This document shows, one piece after another, positions 34,732-44,012 of a stretch of DNA of 64,000 bases. Below the pieces are notes generated by a model that did not search any database, was not told where the DNA came from, and saw nothing but the letters and a program-made list of their open reading frames with translations. The number at the start of each line of letters is the position of its first letter. Positions within the stretch are counted from its first letter, which is position 1. This stretch comes from Hyphococcus aureus. Lineage in GTDB: Bacteria; Pseudomonadota; Alphaproteobacteria; Caulobacterales; Parvularculaceae. Position numbers and translations under genes: made by a program. The DNA lies in NCBI RefSeq assembly GCF_042643165.1, contig NZ_JBHRSH010000001.1:1364001-1428000 (forward strand), in the 5' to 3' direction.

Positions 34732-35427
34732 CTAATCCAGCGGCGGCGCTGACGAAAAGCGCATGGTCTGGCGGCGCAGCCCGTCAAGATCGGTGATGCA
34801 TAACGACCCGTAACGGGTCTCTATCAACGCCATCGACTGGAACTCGACCAGGACCTTGTTGACCGCCTGCCGTGAGGCGCCGACCATGATGCTCAGATCC
34901 TTTTGTGCGATCTTGAGCTCTATCGTCTGGCCGGACCCGGTGTTCTCGTTGGCGGCGAGGAAGACAAGTCGTGAGGCGACGCGCGCATGCAACGGAAAAA
35001 TCGTCGCCACTTCCAGCGACATAATGGAGGTGCGGGCGATGCGTGCGACAAAGCCAAGGAGCGCCGTTTCCAGCTCGGGGTATTTTTTCCGCAGTTCGTT
35101 CAGTTGGCTTCTGGAAAGAAACAGGAGTTCGCAATCCGTCACCGCCTCAGTCGATACAGCATAGGGACCGCCGTCAATGGCGGCGATATCGCCAAAGCTT
35201 TCACCGGCGCCGTTGAGTTTGTAAATCATCTCGCGACCGTCCGGCGCCAGAGAGAAAAGCCGCACAGTGCCGGATACCACGCGAAACAGCCCCTTGGCGG
35301 GGGTGAAGCGTTCACAAATCAGCGCGCCTTCCCGGACGCGCACGGTTTTCATCTGAGACATGACGGCGGCGCGCAACTCGTCGGGAAGCGCATCAATCCA
35401 GTTCAGCGTTTCTGCGCCTTTGGCCAC
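34732..35427 (-). CDS. Crp/Fnr family transcription regulator
   Basis: The 231-residue protein has a cyclic-nucleotide-binding beta-roll (about residues 20-135, with GESFGDIAAIDGGPYAVST) and a C-terminal winged helix with QKDLSIMVGASRQAVNKVL. The N-terminal cysteine cluster of FNR is absent, so it is not an oxygen-sensing iron-sulfur type. Ligand and targets are unknown. The recognition helix SRQAVNKVL fits the family. Confidence 0.93.
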   Translation of the reverse strand: MAKGAETLNWIDALPDELRAAVMSQMKTVRVREGALICERFTPAKGLFRVVSGTVRLFSLAPDGREMIYKLNGAGESFGDIAAIDGGPYAVSTEAVTDCELLFLSRSQLNELRKKYPELETALLGFVARIARTSIMSLEVATIFPLHARVASRLVFLAANENTGSGQTIELKIAQKDLSIMVGASRQAVNKVLVEFQSMALIETRYGSLCITDLDGLRRQTMRFSSAPPLD

Positions 35428-35559
35428 CTTGTCACACTCCTTGCAGTGTTTTGGCGAACTGCGTCATGCGCGCCCGTATGTCTTAGCGAACGCGTAAGGT
35501 CGCGGGGGAGCATGACGTGCAATTTGCTTCAGCGCAATGAGGACGAGCGTATCAGGCGC

Positions 35560-36891
35560 CTATCTGTAGAAGACGGTTTCATTGCCGGTGAAGCGCCACG
35601 GCTCTTCAAGGTCGATGCAGGCTGAAACATTGTTGCGCGCTTCGATCTTCAACAGGTCTAGGCCGTTGTCGCCTTGCTGACGCTGAAGCAGGATGACGCC
35701 ATTGACCAGCGGGCCGATAAAATTGGCGCGTAGCTTTTGATAGCAATAGACATCCATGTCGGCGACATTGGCGAAAGGCGTATTGATGCGGCCTTCACCT
35801 TCGGTGAAGGAGAGGAAATCCTTGGCCACGCCGGACGCGGCGGCGCCAGGTGTTTTCGGCAGAGAAATCATGTCTTCTGTCAGGGACGGCAGGCGTCCAT
35901 GCAGGGCGAAGATCAGCCGGTTCGGGTCGATGGAATCCGGCGACAGCGCAATTGCGCTCACCTTGCTGGCGGCGGCGTTGTGGGCGGCGTCGGTAAACCA
36001 CGCGCCTTGCGCGGCGCCCGGCGTGTCCACCAGGGCGGCGCGGCAGGCATTATCGCCCTTGGCGCGGCGCACGCCCCAGCTATCGCCGAGAAGCGCGGCC
36101 CATTTCGTCTGCTCATCCTTGGGAAGATAATCGATGGCGCAGCGCGCATGGGTGACATCGGTTGTTATCGCCGCGACGAGGCTAGGCGGGGCGTCAAAAA
36201 CTTCGGCGCGCGCGAAGCTATCGGTTCGATAGCGTTCGGGCCGGGCAAGCGCGGCGGGCGTCGCATCGCGGTCGTGGAGCCCTACGTCGAAACCGTCGCT
36301 GTCGCCAACGACATCGCCGACCGCAACCCGGATGCGGGTTTCAACACCCATATGGTCGGGCGTGCCGAATTCGCTGAAGGCGACCAGACCGCCAGCCTTT
36401 TCAAGTATGGCGTCGTCGATGCGGTCGATACGGTCATAGTAAAATGAGATATTGCCGCAGGTCTGGAAATAAACGGTCCATGAGGGGCCGGTGGCGCGGC
36501 CATAGGCGTCGCGCAGGGTGCGCCTTTCAATAGCGACGATATCCGCCTTAGCCGGCGACAGGGCCTGTGTCGCGCGCCGCTCAAAGGCCTGTTCGCCGGA
36601 GCGTGTGTTGATGCGTATGTAGGGCGCCGGCAGAGCTTCGCCCGGGGCCGTCACACCGCCCAGCGGCGACACGGACAGAACATCGTCGAGGGGCGCGAAC
36701 GGGCCGGACAGCGCGGGCTCGCCAATGGCGCAGGCGCGCGTCGACATCGGAGCGCCGTCAGCGCGCGCCGCGAACGCTTCCGCCTTTTCAGCGAATTTGG
36801 CGCCGCCTTGCGGCCAGGCTATGGCCGCTCCAAACAGCGCTGCAGTGATGAACGCCGCCGCAAGTCTTACAGCGTCACCGGTTCCGGACAT
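35560..36891 (-). CDS. membrane-anchored protein of unknown function
   Basis: This 443-residue protein starts at 36891 with a hydrophobic N-terminal segment (AAAFITAALFGAAIA) that acts as leader or anchor. The rest is predicted to be periplasmic, with paired cysteines (RACAIG, FQTCGN, HARCAID, DNACRA, YCYQK, SACID). No domain or catalytic motif is recognised. Composition matches the surrounding core genes, so there is no sign of recent transfer. It is divergent from the zinc metallopeptidase at 37074 across about 180 bases without further features. Confidence 0.7.
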   Translation of the reverse strand: MSGTGDAVRLAAAFITAALFGAAIAWPQGGAKFAEKAEAFAARADGAPMSTRACAIGEPALSGPFAPLDDVLSVSPLGGVTAPGEALPAPYIRINTRSGEQAFERRATQALSPAKADIVAIERRTLRDAYGRATGPSWTVYFQTCGNISFYYDRIDRIDDAILEKAGGLVAFSEFGTPDHMGVETRIRVAVGDVVGDSDGFDVGLHDRDATPAALARPERYRTDSFARAEVFDAPPSLVAAITTDVTHARCAIDYLPKDEQTKWAALLGDSWGVRRAKGDNACRAALVDTPGAAQGAWFTDAAHNAAASKVSAIALSPDSIDPNRLIFALHGRLPSLTEDMISLPKTPGAAASGVAKDFLSFTEGEGRINTPFANVADMDVYCYQKLRANFIGPLVNGVILLQRQQGDNGLDLLKIEARNNVSACIDLEEPWRFTGNETVFYR

Positions 36892-37073
36892 GAAACAACC
36901 CCCGACGTCCCCCCAATAGGCGAGGCAGAAAGTCCTATGGCGGCGGCGCCAAGTCAAGGTGAGCCCGGAACCCTTTGGGTTCAGGGCGGGTTTCAGGCTC
37001 GACAGGCGCCGCTCTTTGGGGCTTATTGGCGGTCCAGTTTCAGGGTTAACGGGCTCGGGCGGGAGACGAAAAC

Positions 37074-37955
37074 ATGGTGAAATGGCAGGGACGGCGTCAG
37101 AGCCGCAATGTGGAAGACCGCCGCGGCGCCGCGGCGGCCGGCGGCGCCGGGATCCTGCTCATGTTGCTGCGCCTGATCATCGGGCGCTTCGGCATTCGCG
37201 GGCTCCTCTTTGTCGGGGTCATCGGCGTTGGCCTTTATATGGCCGGGGTCAATCCCATGGCCCTGTTGCAAGGCGGCGGCGTCGGGCAGCAGCAGGCGGA
37301 GCCGATTGACGACGAGTCGTCGCAATTTGTCCGCGCCGTGCTGGCGGAAACCGAAGATGTCTGGTCGCGCCTGTTTGAAGAGGCAGGGTCCGACTATCCC
37401 GAACCGACGCTCGTCATGTTTACCGGCAATACGCAGTCGGGTTGCGGATTCGCCTCCTCTGGGACCGGGCCTTTTTACTGTCCCGCCGATCAGAAACTCT
37501 ATCTCGATGTGGGGTTTTTCCGCGAACTGGCGCAGCGCTTCGGCGCGCCGGGCGATTTCGCGGCCGCCTATGTGATCGCTCATGAGGTTGGCCACCATGT
37601 GCAAACAGTTACGGGCATCTCCAATCAGGTTCGCACAGCGCAGCAACGCGCGCGCGGCGAAGCTGAGGCCAATGCCTATCAGGTGATGATGGAGCTTCAG
37701 GCCGATTGCTATGCTGGCGTCTGGGCCCACTACGCCGACAGGATGGGGCAGTTTCTCGATGCAGGCGACATTGCAGAAGGTCTCAAGGCCGCGGAAGTGA
37801 TCGGCGATGACGCGCTGCAACGCGGCGCCGGCCAGGAAGTGAAACCGGAGAAGTTCACGCATGGCTCGTCGGCGCAGCGTCAGCGCTGGTTTACGCAAGG
37901 CTACCGTTCCGGCAGCGTCGACGCCTGCGACACCTTTAATACGCAAGATCTCTGA
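37074..37955 (+). CDS. YpfJ-type neutral zinc metallopeptidase
   Basis: The 293-residue protein matches the YpfJ/KPN_02809 family. It opens with MVKWQGRRQSRNVEDRRG, has one membrane helix (about residues 28-57), then a periplasmic peptidase domain with HEVGHH at 170-175 and the third ligand in ELQADCYAGVWAHY. The end, SAQRQRWFTQGYRSG, is also typical. Its natural substrate is not known. It is probably a single-gene unit. Confidence 0.95.
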   Translation: MVKWQGRRQSRNVEDRRGAAAAGGAGILLMLLRLIIGRFGIRGLLFVGVIGVGLYMAGVNPMALLQGGGVGQQQAEPIDDESSQFVRAVLAETEDVWSRLFEEAGSDYPEPTLVMFTGNTQSGCGFASSGTGPFYCPADQKLYLDVGFFRELAQRFGAPGDFAAAYVIAHEVGHHVQTVTGISNQVRTAQQRARGEAEANAYQVMMELQADCYAGVWAHYADRMGQFLDAGDIAEGLKAAEVIGDDALQRGAGQEVKPEKFTHGSSAQRQRWFTQGYRSGSVDACDTFNTQDL

Positions 37956-38042
37956 TCTTGATACCTGTTTTCCTGGCTGTTCGCCTTGCCGCTGCCGTCG
38001 GTTTGCGTTGAAATAAAACCAAAATAAAGCGGGGCGGTGAGC

Positions 38043-40490
38043 ATGGCGTCAATTCCAGGCAGCATTTTTGGTTTTCTTTCAAATTCGGTGAGACTGCTTT
38101 CCCCCCGGTCCTGGCGGCTGATCTATAAACAAGTTCGCCATTCTCTCGATATGCAAGGCGCGGCGTTTCTGACGGCGAGCAGCCTGTTCACCGTCGGCGC
38201 AGATATCGTTCAGGCCTATTCGCGGGTTTTGTGGTCCGTCCTCGCGCTTTCCGTTGCGGCGATTGTCGCTCTGTCCATTTCACTTGTCTCCCAGCATCGG
38301 CCGAAAGCCGTTCGCAAAACCCTGGTGCATGTCTATCTCGCCAGTTTCGGTGCGCTCTTGACCGCGTCATCGTTGATTATCCTCGGCGGCAATGACGAAA
38401 ACAGCAATGTGGCGGCCATGCTCGATCGCATGGAATCCATCGACGATTCTACATCGCGCATTGATCGAACGACCAAAAGCATTCGCGAAGACACGTCGGT
38501 CATGGCGACGACGCTTCAGGAAATGAATGTGTCGCAACGCGCGAAAGATATTGCGGAGCTGATGACGTTCACGATTGATGAGCAGGGATCCGGCGATGGC
38601 CGCATTAAAGGCGCTATCAACTGGCCGCCGGGCGTCAAGGTGAAAGAGCGCTCCTGTAAATTCATTGAGGCTGGCGACAATCCGGTGGTGCGCCAGGCGA
38701 AGGTGGAGCGCTGTGCAGACTTTGAGTTTGTGCTCGAAGACGGCAAGGACATTCTTGATCTCGAGGTTTTCCAGCAACTCACATCGGCGCCATTGCCGTG
38801 GCTTCAGGTTGAATTGCGCGATGGCCAGGAATTGACGGTGCCAAGCTATATGATGACGCTTGCGCTGAGTAACTATTTTTCCAACAACTACTCGGCGCAG
38901 CGCGCAACGAAACGAACCAAGCCCGAAGATTATGAGGTGAGAGTAAGCTTGCGCCGGAATGCGGCGCCGGAAGCGCAAGTTTATCACCAGGGCAAGCCTG
39001 CCGAGGGCGTAGGCTGCCGCTGGGGGAATTTACGAGACACCATCGAGATGACGCAGGTCGGCCAAGATCCATGCCGTGTCACCCTGTCGGTAAAGCAAAA
39101 CCCTTTTTCCGATCATTTCGCCTTGAAGGAAATCACAGTCGGCGTCAGTGACTATTCGACCGGCATGAGCGCATCATTGTCTCATGCTCTGTCCGGGGAC
39201 GAACTGACTGCCCTTGCTGACATGCGCGAGAAAGAGTTCGTTACAACTGAGCCTTATATGCGGCTTGGCGATGTCGAGATCAAACGCGTTGGCTATGAAC
39301 GTGTGGAGCTGCTGGCGACGCTGGTTACGGACACAAGGGTCGAGGACGAGTTTATCAACCTGAACGCAGCGAGTCAGTTTTCTTATCCCAAGGACAATGC
39401 ATATCTCTATAACCAGCAATCCGCGATAAATAATAATCAGGCGCAGGGGCAAACCATCATTGGCGGAACCGTCTCTGACATTCATATGGTTTTCCAGCAA
39501 ATGCCTGCGGCCTTCGGTTATTGCACCGAAGCGGCGATCGGCAAGGATCGCCGGATGACGATTGAGGTCTGGGAGCTGGGGCGGAAAGGCTTTGCGCAGA
39601 CTTTCCTCAAAACCTACGCTCTCGCCCAGGAAACTCCGTCTCGCGGTTATAACAAGAATGAACTCTCCTGCTCCAACACCCTTGGCTGGCCTGCGGAGCT
39701 GCATCGCCACATCAAGGCCGGGATGGAGCCGCCTGAAGACTTTACAGTCGATAGCTACCGGAAAACACTCGTCAAGAAATGCCTCAACGCCCCGTCCGCT
39801 CCGGAGGATTTGGTGTTCTGTGTCAGGAACGGAAAGCTCGATTTCAGCAGGGTCGATTTTTTCAGCCCGATGCAGCTTGCGGGCGCAACAGATTACAACC
39901 TGCTGACATGCGCAAATATTCACCGGTCCTATCTTGAGGTCATGAGATCACTGTCAGGTAAAGTCTCGCTCCCGCCAATTGAAGAACCGCCATCATGCGA
40001 AATCTATGGCCGTGCGGCGGTGTTGTTTAAGGAGAGTTCGGAAAGAAATATCGAGGGCGCCCCTGTTCAGGAAAAGAACCAGCCTTTCGTTCCTTATCAT
40101 GAGACTGCCCAGACATGCCGTTCGGCTCAGGCTGACAATAAGGCGCGTGTGGCGGCGTGTTCTGAAATATTTGGAACGGCGTATTGGCTTGAAAGCATGG
40201 GTAAAACTTGTGCGAATAATGCCGGGGACTATGGAGACCGGCAATATCTGCAATCCTTGCAGCAACAGTTGAACAGCTTACAGGCGACTTTCGGCGACAA
40301 GGCCATGTCCCATGGCGGCAATCAGTATAGCGGACTGGCTTTCCGGCATGGCCTGGAGCACGAAGCGTTTGATTGGTACAAATCCGTTCTTGAAAACGAG
40401 CCTTGCCCCGGCGTGGTGTTCGCTCTGGGGCAAGATGAACAGACCGAAAGCTCTTCCTCCGAAGAGCCCGCCGCGCGGCGCAGGCGGTAA
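38043..40490 (+). CDS. large membrane-anchored orphan protein
   Basis: This is an 815-residue protein from the ATG at 38043 (a GTG at 38037 would add two residues). Two membrane helices lie at about residues 62-83 and 95-114. A helical, Ser/Thr/Arg-rich linker (about 125-165) leads into some 640 residues of soluble domain. Cysteines are frequent in the second half (QTCRSAQ, RVAACSE, KTCANNAG, ENEPCPG). No catalytic motif or known domain is visible. The topology suggests a periplasmic or cytoplasmic globular part tethered to the inner membrane. It is convergent with another unrecognised gene at 40548. Confidence 0.75.
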   Translation: MASIPGSIFGFLSNSVRLLSPRSWRLIYKQVRHSLDMQGAAFLTASSLFTVGADIVQAYSRVLWSVLALSVAAIVALSISLVSQHRPKAVRKTLVHVYLASFGALLTASSLIILGGNDENSNVAAMLDRMESIDDSTSRIDRTTKSIREDTSVMATTLQEMNVSQRAKDIAELMTFTIDEQGSGDGRIKGAINWPPGVKVKERSCKFIEAGDNPVVRQAKVERCADFEFVLEDGKDILDLEVFQQLTSAPLPWLQVELRDGQELTVPSYMMTLALSNYFSNNYSAQRATKRTKPEDYEVRVSLRRNAAPEAQVYHQGKPAEGVGCRWGNLRDTIEMTQVGQDPCRVTLSVKQNPFSDHFALKEITVGVSDYSTGMSASLSHALSGDELTALADMREKEFVTTEPYMRLGDVEIKRVGYERVELLATLVTDTRVEDEFINLNAASQFSYPKDNAYLYNQQSAINNNQAQGQTIIGGTVSDIHMVFQQMPAAFGYCTEAAIGKDRRMTIEVWELGRKGFAQTFLKTYALAQETPSRGYNKNELSCSNTLGWPAELHRHIKAGMEPPEDFTVDSYRKTLVKKCLNAPSAPEDLVFCVRNGKLDFSRVDFFSPMQLAGATDYNLLTCANIHRSYLEVMRSLSGKVSLPPIEEPPSCEIYGRAAVLFKESSERNIEGAPVQEKNQPFVPYHETAQTCRSAQADNKARVAACSEIFGTAYWLESMGKTCANNAGDYGDRQYLQSLQQQLNSLQATFGDKAMSHGGNQYSGLAFRHGLEHEAFDWYKSVLENEPCPGVVFALGQDEQTESSSSEEPAARRRR

Positions 40491-40526
40491 AATTTTTGGA
40501 TGGCGCAGGAAGCTTCGTCGATCCAT

Positions 40527-40558
40527 GACTGAGTTAGAGACTTATATCTATCTCAGTC
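40527..40558. repeat. inverted repeat between convergent genes
   Basis: GACTGAGTTAGA (40527-40538) pairs with TCTATCTCAGTC (40547-40558) with one mismatch and an 8-base loop. It overlaps the stop codon of the minus-strand gene. Without a T run it is more likely an mRNA 3'-end structure than a classical terminator. Confidence 0.55.
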
Positions 40559-41813
40559 CTGCCTCCATCTGGTCAGCTTCAGAAGAGACATCGTCAACAG
40601 TTTCAACTGCAATCGTGTCTGCATCGGGCGCTTGGTCGACGAAAGGCGCGCCGGGTTGTTCATACGCATAGGCATATGAACCGAAGCAATCCGACGTAAA
40701 CCCGTTTGTGAGCGCTGCGACTTTGACGCGATCGGCCAATGCAGGCAGCGGCTCCAGAATCTCGTGGGCGACGCTCAGGTCGGACTGGTCGAGCGGATAG
40801 CCGCCATCTTCAGGCAGGTGCATTGTGCCAAGAAACAGCGTTTCGCCGTCATGAATGATAAAGGCCGGCGCGCCAAAGCAGAGATCTGCGGCGAACGCGC
40901 CCCAATTGATCGTCGCCATTTTCCAGATGCCCGGTGGTATCTCCGCAAGAAAATCATAGCGACGGATTTCGCCGCCTCTGGTTTTCCGGATCTTCGGAGT
41001 GAGATTGCCGCCAAGCGTAACGCTGACTGGTTCGCCGTCATAAATGACCTCGGCGCCGTCGTCGTCTAGGCGCTGAAAAATAATGCTGTGCATGTTCAGG
41101 TCGGTTCTCCCGCCGACCATGCTTAATAGAATTTGCCCCCTGTCCTCGCTCACGGTGGCGATGTCTTTTTCCTTCACGGCTTTGACAGGCTTCGGCGCTT
41201 TTACACCTTTTGGCGGTTTGGGCGGTCGAAGCTCGCCCGCGGCTTCAATAGCGGCGTCGGTCATGTCCTCCACTGCGCGGCGGCTCAAGGAGACTTCTTC
41301 AAGGTCCTCAGCTTCGCGAACACGGAAGCCGCCAATGGCGAGTTCGTTTGCAAACGTTCCGCGGTGAAGAATGCCAAGCGCCGTTGGCGCCTCTACGAAG
41401 GGCTTCAACTCTTCGCGCAATCGAGGAGGATCATCGTCCCACGCCTCGAGCGCTTTGCCTTGTTCTTCTGTCAGGCCAACAACGCTCCATCCGCGCAGGG
41501 CCATGCAGTTTTCCATGTTCGCCGCCGCGCCTTGGCGGTTTTCGTTATTGTCGATGACGCCGCCGACAATAGCGCCCAAAAGCCCGCCGCCTGTAGCCGC
41601 TGCAATGCCTGTCATGGCGTCGCTGCCATTGATCATGCCGCGTGTGGCGATAGCGCAGGCGACCAGCGCATCATTATGATCCGTCATTGTCGCGCCGGGT
41701 TTGTAGAAAAAATGGAAACCGGGACTGGAAGCGGTGAGGCCTTGCGCCAGCGCAATGCTTCCCAAAACGCCGCCTGCAACGGTCAGGCAAGCCAAAAACC
41801 TGCTTAACTTCAT
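40548..41813 (-). CDS. exported glycine-zipper protein of unknown function
   Basis: The 421-residue product starts at 41813 with a signal peptide (ending about ALAQ, residue 24). Residues 55-80 form a glycine-zipper stretch (ATGGGLLGAIVGGVIDN) followed by NMENCMALRGW, a pattern known from small envelope proteins. A Lys/Pro-rich linker (PPKPPKGVKAPKPVKAVKE) separates this from a C-terminal domain of about 190 residues with two to three cysteines. The fusion of a glycine-zipper module to this domain is not one I recognise. It ends near the stop of the convergent 815-residue orphan. Confidence 0.7.
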   Translation of the reverse strand: MKLSRFLACLTVAGGVLGSIALAQGLTASSPGFHFFYKPGATMTDHNDALVACAIATRGMINGSDAMTGIAAATGGGLLGAIVGGVIDNNENRQGAAANMENCMALRGWSVVGLTEEQGKALEAWDDDPPRLREELKPFVEAPTALGILHRGTFANELAIGGFRVREAEDLEEVSLSRRAVEDMTDAAIEAAGELRPPKPPKGVKAPKPVKAVKEKDIATVSEDRGQILLSMVGGRTDLNMHSIIFQRLDDDGAEVIYDGEPVSVTLGGNLTPKIRKTRGGEIRRYDFLAEIPPGIWKMATINWGAFAADLCFGAPAFIIHDGETLFLGTMHLPEDGGYPLDQSDLSVAHEILEPLPALADRVKVAALTNGFTSDCFGSYAYAYEQPGAPFVDQAPDADTIAVETVDDVSSEADQMEAGLR

Positions 41814-41910
41814 ATGCCCCTCCTTGACCCCGGCCAAAGCCTATCTGGGATAGTCGAGAAGGCGCAACAGGAAAGTAAATTGGTCGGCTGCGCGAGGAAC
41901 GCGTCGTTCC

Positions 41911-43386
41911 TCAACCCCGCCAGAATGCTGGCGAAAACAGGACAAGCACGGTGAAAAATTCGAGCCGGCCAAGCAGCATGCCGGCGGCCATGGCCCATTT
42001 TGCAGCGTCGGGCAGGGTCGCGAAATTGCCCGCCGGCCCGACAATATCGCCAAGCCCAGGGCCGACATTTGCGACCGCCGTGCCTGCCGAAGAAATCGCC
42101 GTCAGGGTGTCGAGGCCGAGCCCGGACAGAAACACGGCGAGCGTGGCGAAGATCGCGAAATAGACAAAGAAAAAGCTCAGCACCGAAACGAACACCTCAT
42201 TGGTGAGCGGGTGTCCGTTATAGCGCGCCACGAAGACGCCATTCGGATGCGCCAGACGGCGCGCATAAAGCACCAACGCCGCGAGCGCGACCTGAAAGCG
42301 GAAGATTTTCATCCCGCAGGATGTCGAGCCGGCGCAACCGCCCACAAACATGATGCAGAAAAAGAAGGCGATCGCGAACGGGCCCCAGTCGTCATAGTCC
42401 GTTGTAGCGTAGCCGGTGCCCGTCAGAATTGAAACGACATTGAAAATCGCCATGCGAAAGGCCGTGAAAAGCCCCAGATGGCCGAAAGCCTCGATGACAT
42501 CGACCATCACGGCAAGCGTCAGCACGAGGATGGTCAGGGCGAAAAAACGGATCTGACTGTCCGTGAACAGTCTTTTCCAGGCGCCGCGCATGATCACGAT
42601 CAGGAAGATGCCGAACGGCAGGGAGCCAATCACCATAAACACGGTGATGACGAGATCCAGCGGCGCACGGCCCACGGTCAGGAATGCGCCGACGGAAGCG
42701 TCCTTGGTTGAAAAGCCGCCAGTGGAAATTGCTGTCAGCGCATGATTGAGCGCGTCGAAAGCGGGCATGCCAAAGCCCCAGAGCGCGATGAAACAGGCGA
42801 TGGTGAAAAACACATAGATGCCGCTGAGGCCGAGCGAATATTGCGCGGCGTTGGCGATGAATTTTTCCGATGTGTCCCAGGCTTCGTTTTTGAAAATCTG
42901 CATGCCGCCGATTTTGAGCGCAGGTAAAACAGCGAAGGCCATGATGATGACGCCGACGCCGCCAAACCATTGCAGCATTGAGCGCCACAACAAAAAACCT
43001 GGCGGCGCATCGTCAAGACCGCTGACAACGGTCGAGCCTGTTGTGGTGATGCCGGACATCGCCTCGAAAAAAGCGTCCGTATAGGAAAGCTCCATCTCGC
43101 CAATCGCAAGCGGGATCGCGGAGAAGACGACAATCGCAAGCCAGCTCGCCGATGTCAGCAAAAAGCCTTCGCGCAGCGAAATGGTTTCGATCCGCCCCCA
43201 GCTCGCCGCCGCAGCGCCGCCGCCGATCAGGACAGACGCCGAGGCGCCGATAGCGAAAGCGGACCAGTCCGCGCGATGGACCTCCGCCGTGGCGATAAGG
43301 TCCGCAAACATGGGGATCAGCATCATCACGCCCAGCGCGGCTACAAGCGCGCCTGTAACCAGCAAGACGGGGCGGAAATTCAGCAT
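41911..43386 (-). CDS. trkH: Trk-type potassium uptake protein TrkH
   Basis: TrkH is the pore subunit of the Trk potassium transporter. The 491-residue protein has the four pore loops in order: TTTGSTVVSG, ALTAISTGGFST, LTGTGYATTD and SSAGTAVANVGPG, each with the selectivity glycine. The regulatory partner TrkA is not in the window. It is a single gene, with the exported glycine-zipper gene 97 bases downstream. Confidence 0.95.
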   Translation of the reverse strand: MLNFRPVLLVTGALVAALGVMMLIPMFADLIATAEVHRADWSAFAIGASASVLIGGGAAAASWGRIETISLREGFLLTSASWLAIVVFSAIPLAIGEMELSYTDAFFEAMSGITTTGSTVVSGLDDAPPGFLLWRSMLQWFGGVGVIIMAFAVLPALKIGGMQIFKNEAWDTSEKFIANAAQYSLGLSGIYVFFTIACFIALWGFGMPAFDALNHALTAISTGGFSTKDASVGAFLTVGRAPLDLVITVFMVIGSLPFGIFLIVIMRGAWKRLFTDSQIRFFALTILVLTLAVMVDVIEAFGHLGLFTAFRMAIFNVVSILTGTGYATTDYDDWGPFAIAFFFCIMFVGGCAGSTSCGMKIFRFQVALAALVLYARRLAHPNGVFVARYNGHPLTNEVFVSVLSFFFVYFAIFATLAVFLSGLGLDTLTAISSAGTAVANVGPGLGDIVGPAGNFATLPDAAKWAMAAGMLLGRLEFFTVLVLFSPAFWRG

Positions 43387-43426
43387 GAATGGCGTTCGTC
43401 AGCGACGCCCGAAAGGGGGCAGGCTG

Positions 43427-43867
43427 CTAATGGACTTGGCGCATTTCATGGGGGCTGTCGAGGGAGAAAGCGGGGATATCGACGTCAAAGGTCTCGCCGC
43501 CGGCGGCCTCCATGCCGTAAGCGCCGACCATCAGGCCGGAAGGCGTCGCCAGCGGCGCGCCAGAGGTGTATTCAAACCCTTCGCCAGGGCGGATCACCGG
43601 TTGTTCACCGACCACGCCGTCACCTGCGACAATATCAGTCTGACCGCGTGAATCCGTGATCCGCCAGTAACGCGTGCGCAGTTGGACGGGCGTTTCGGAT
43701 TCATTGTTAATGCGGACCGTATAGGCCCAGACATAGCGCGGTTCGTCGGGATCTGACTGGTCTTCGAGAAAGCGCGGGGTCACGCTGACGCGGATGCCCC
43801 GTGTCACGCTTTCATAGTTTTCGCCGCTGCGGTCTCCCCTCGACATCGCGCCGCCTTGCAACTCCAT
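43427..43867 (-). CDS. apaG: ApaG family protein
   Basis: The ATG at 43867 has AAGGGG six bases upstream and gives 146 residues; 43846 is an alternative and the open frame above is not supported. The domain matches ApaG: VWAYTVRINNES, LRTRYWRITDSRG and GVVGEQPVIRPGEGFEYTSG. ApaG is a small beta-sandwich of the same fold as FBXO3 C-terminal domains; its role in bacteria is unclear but linked to Ap4A and cation phenotypes. It is divergent from the dCTP deaminase gene. Confidence 0.93.
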   Translation of the reverse strand: MELQGGAMSRGDRSGENYESVTRGIRVSVTPRFLEDQSDPDEPRYVWAYTVRINNESETPVQLRTRYWRITDSRGQTDIVAGDGVVGEQPVIRPGEGFEYTSGAPLATPSGLMVGAYGMEAAGGETFDVDIPAFSLDSPHEMRQVH

Positions 43868-44012
43868 CACTATCCCCTTTTTTGCACAATCTATGCTGCG
43901 TCGTTGCAATGCGCCAGACAATGAATGCAAATTCAACGAGGCGGGGAAAAGCTGGCGGGGCGTGCACGCTAAAGCCCTTGCCATTGGCGCTTGTGGGAGG
44001 CAAACGGGCCCG

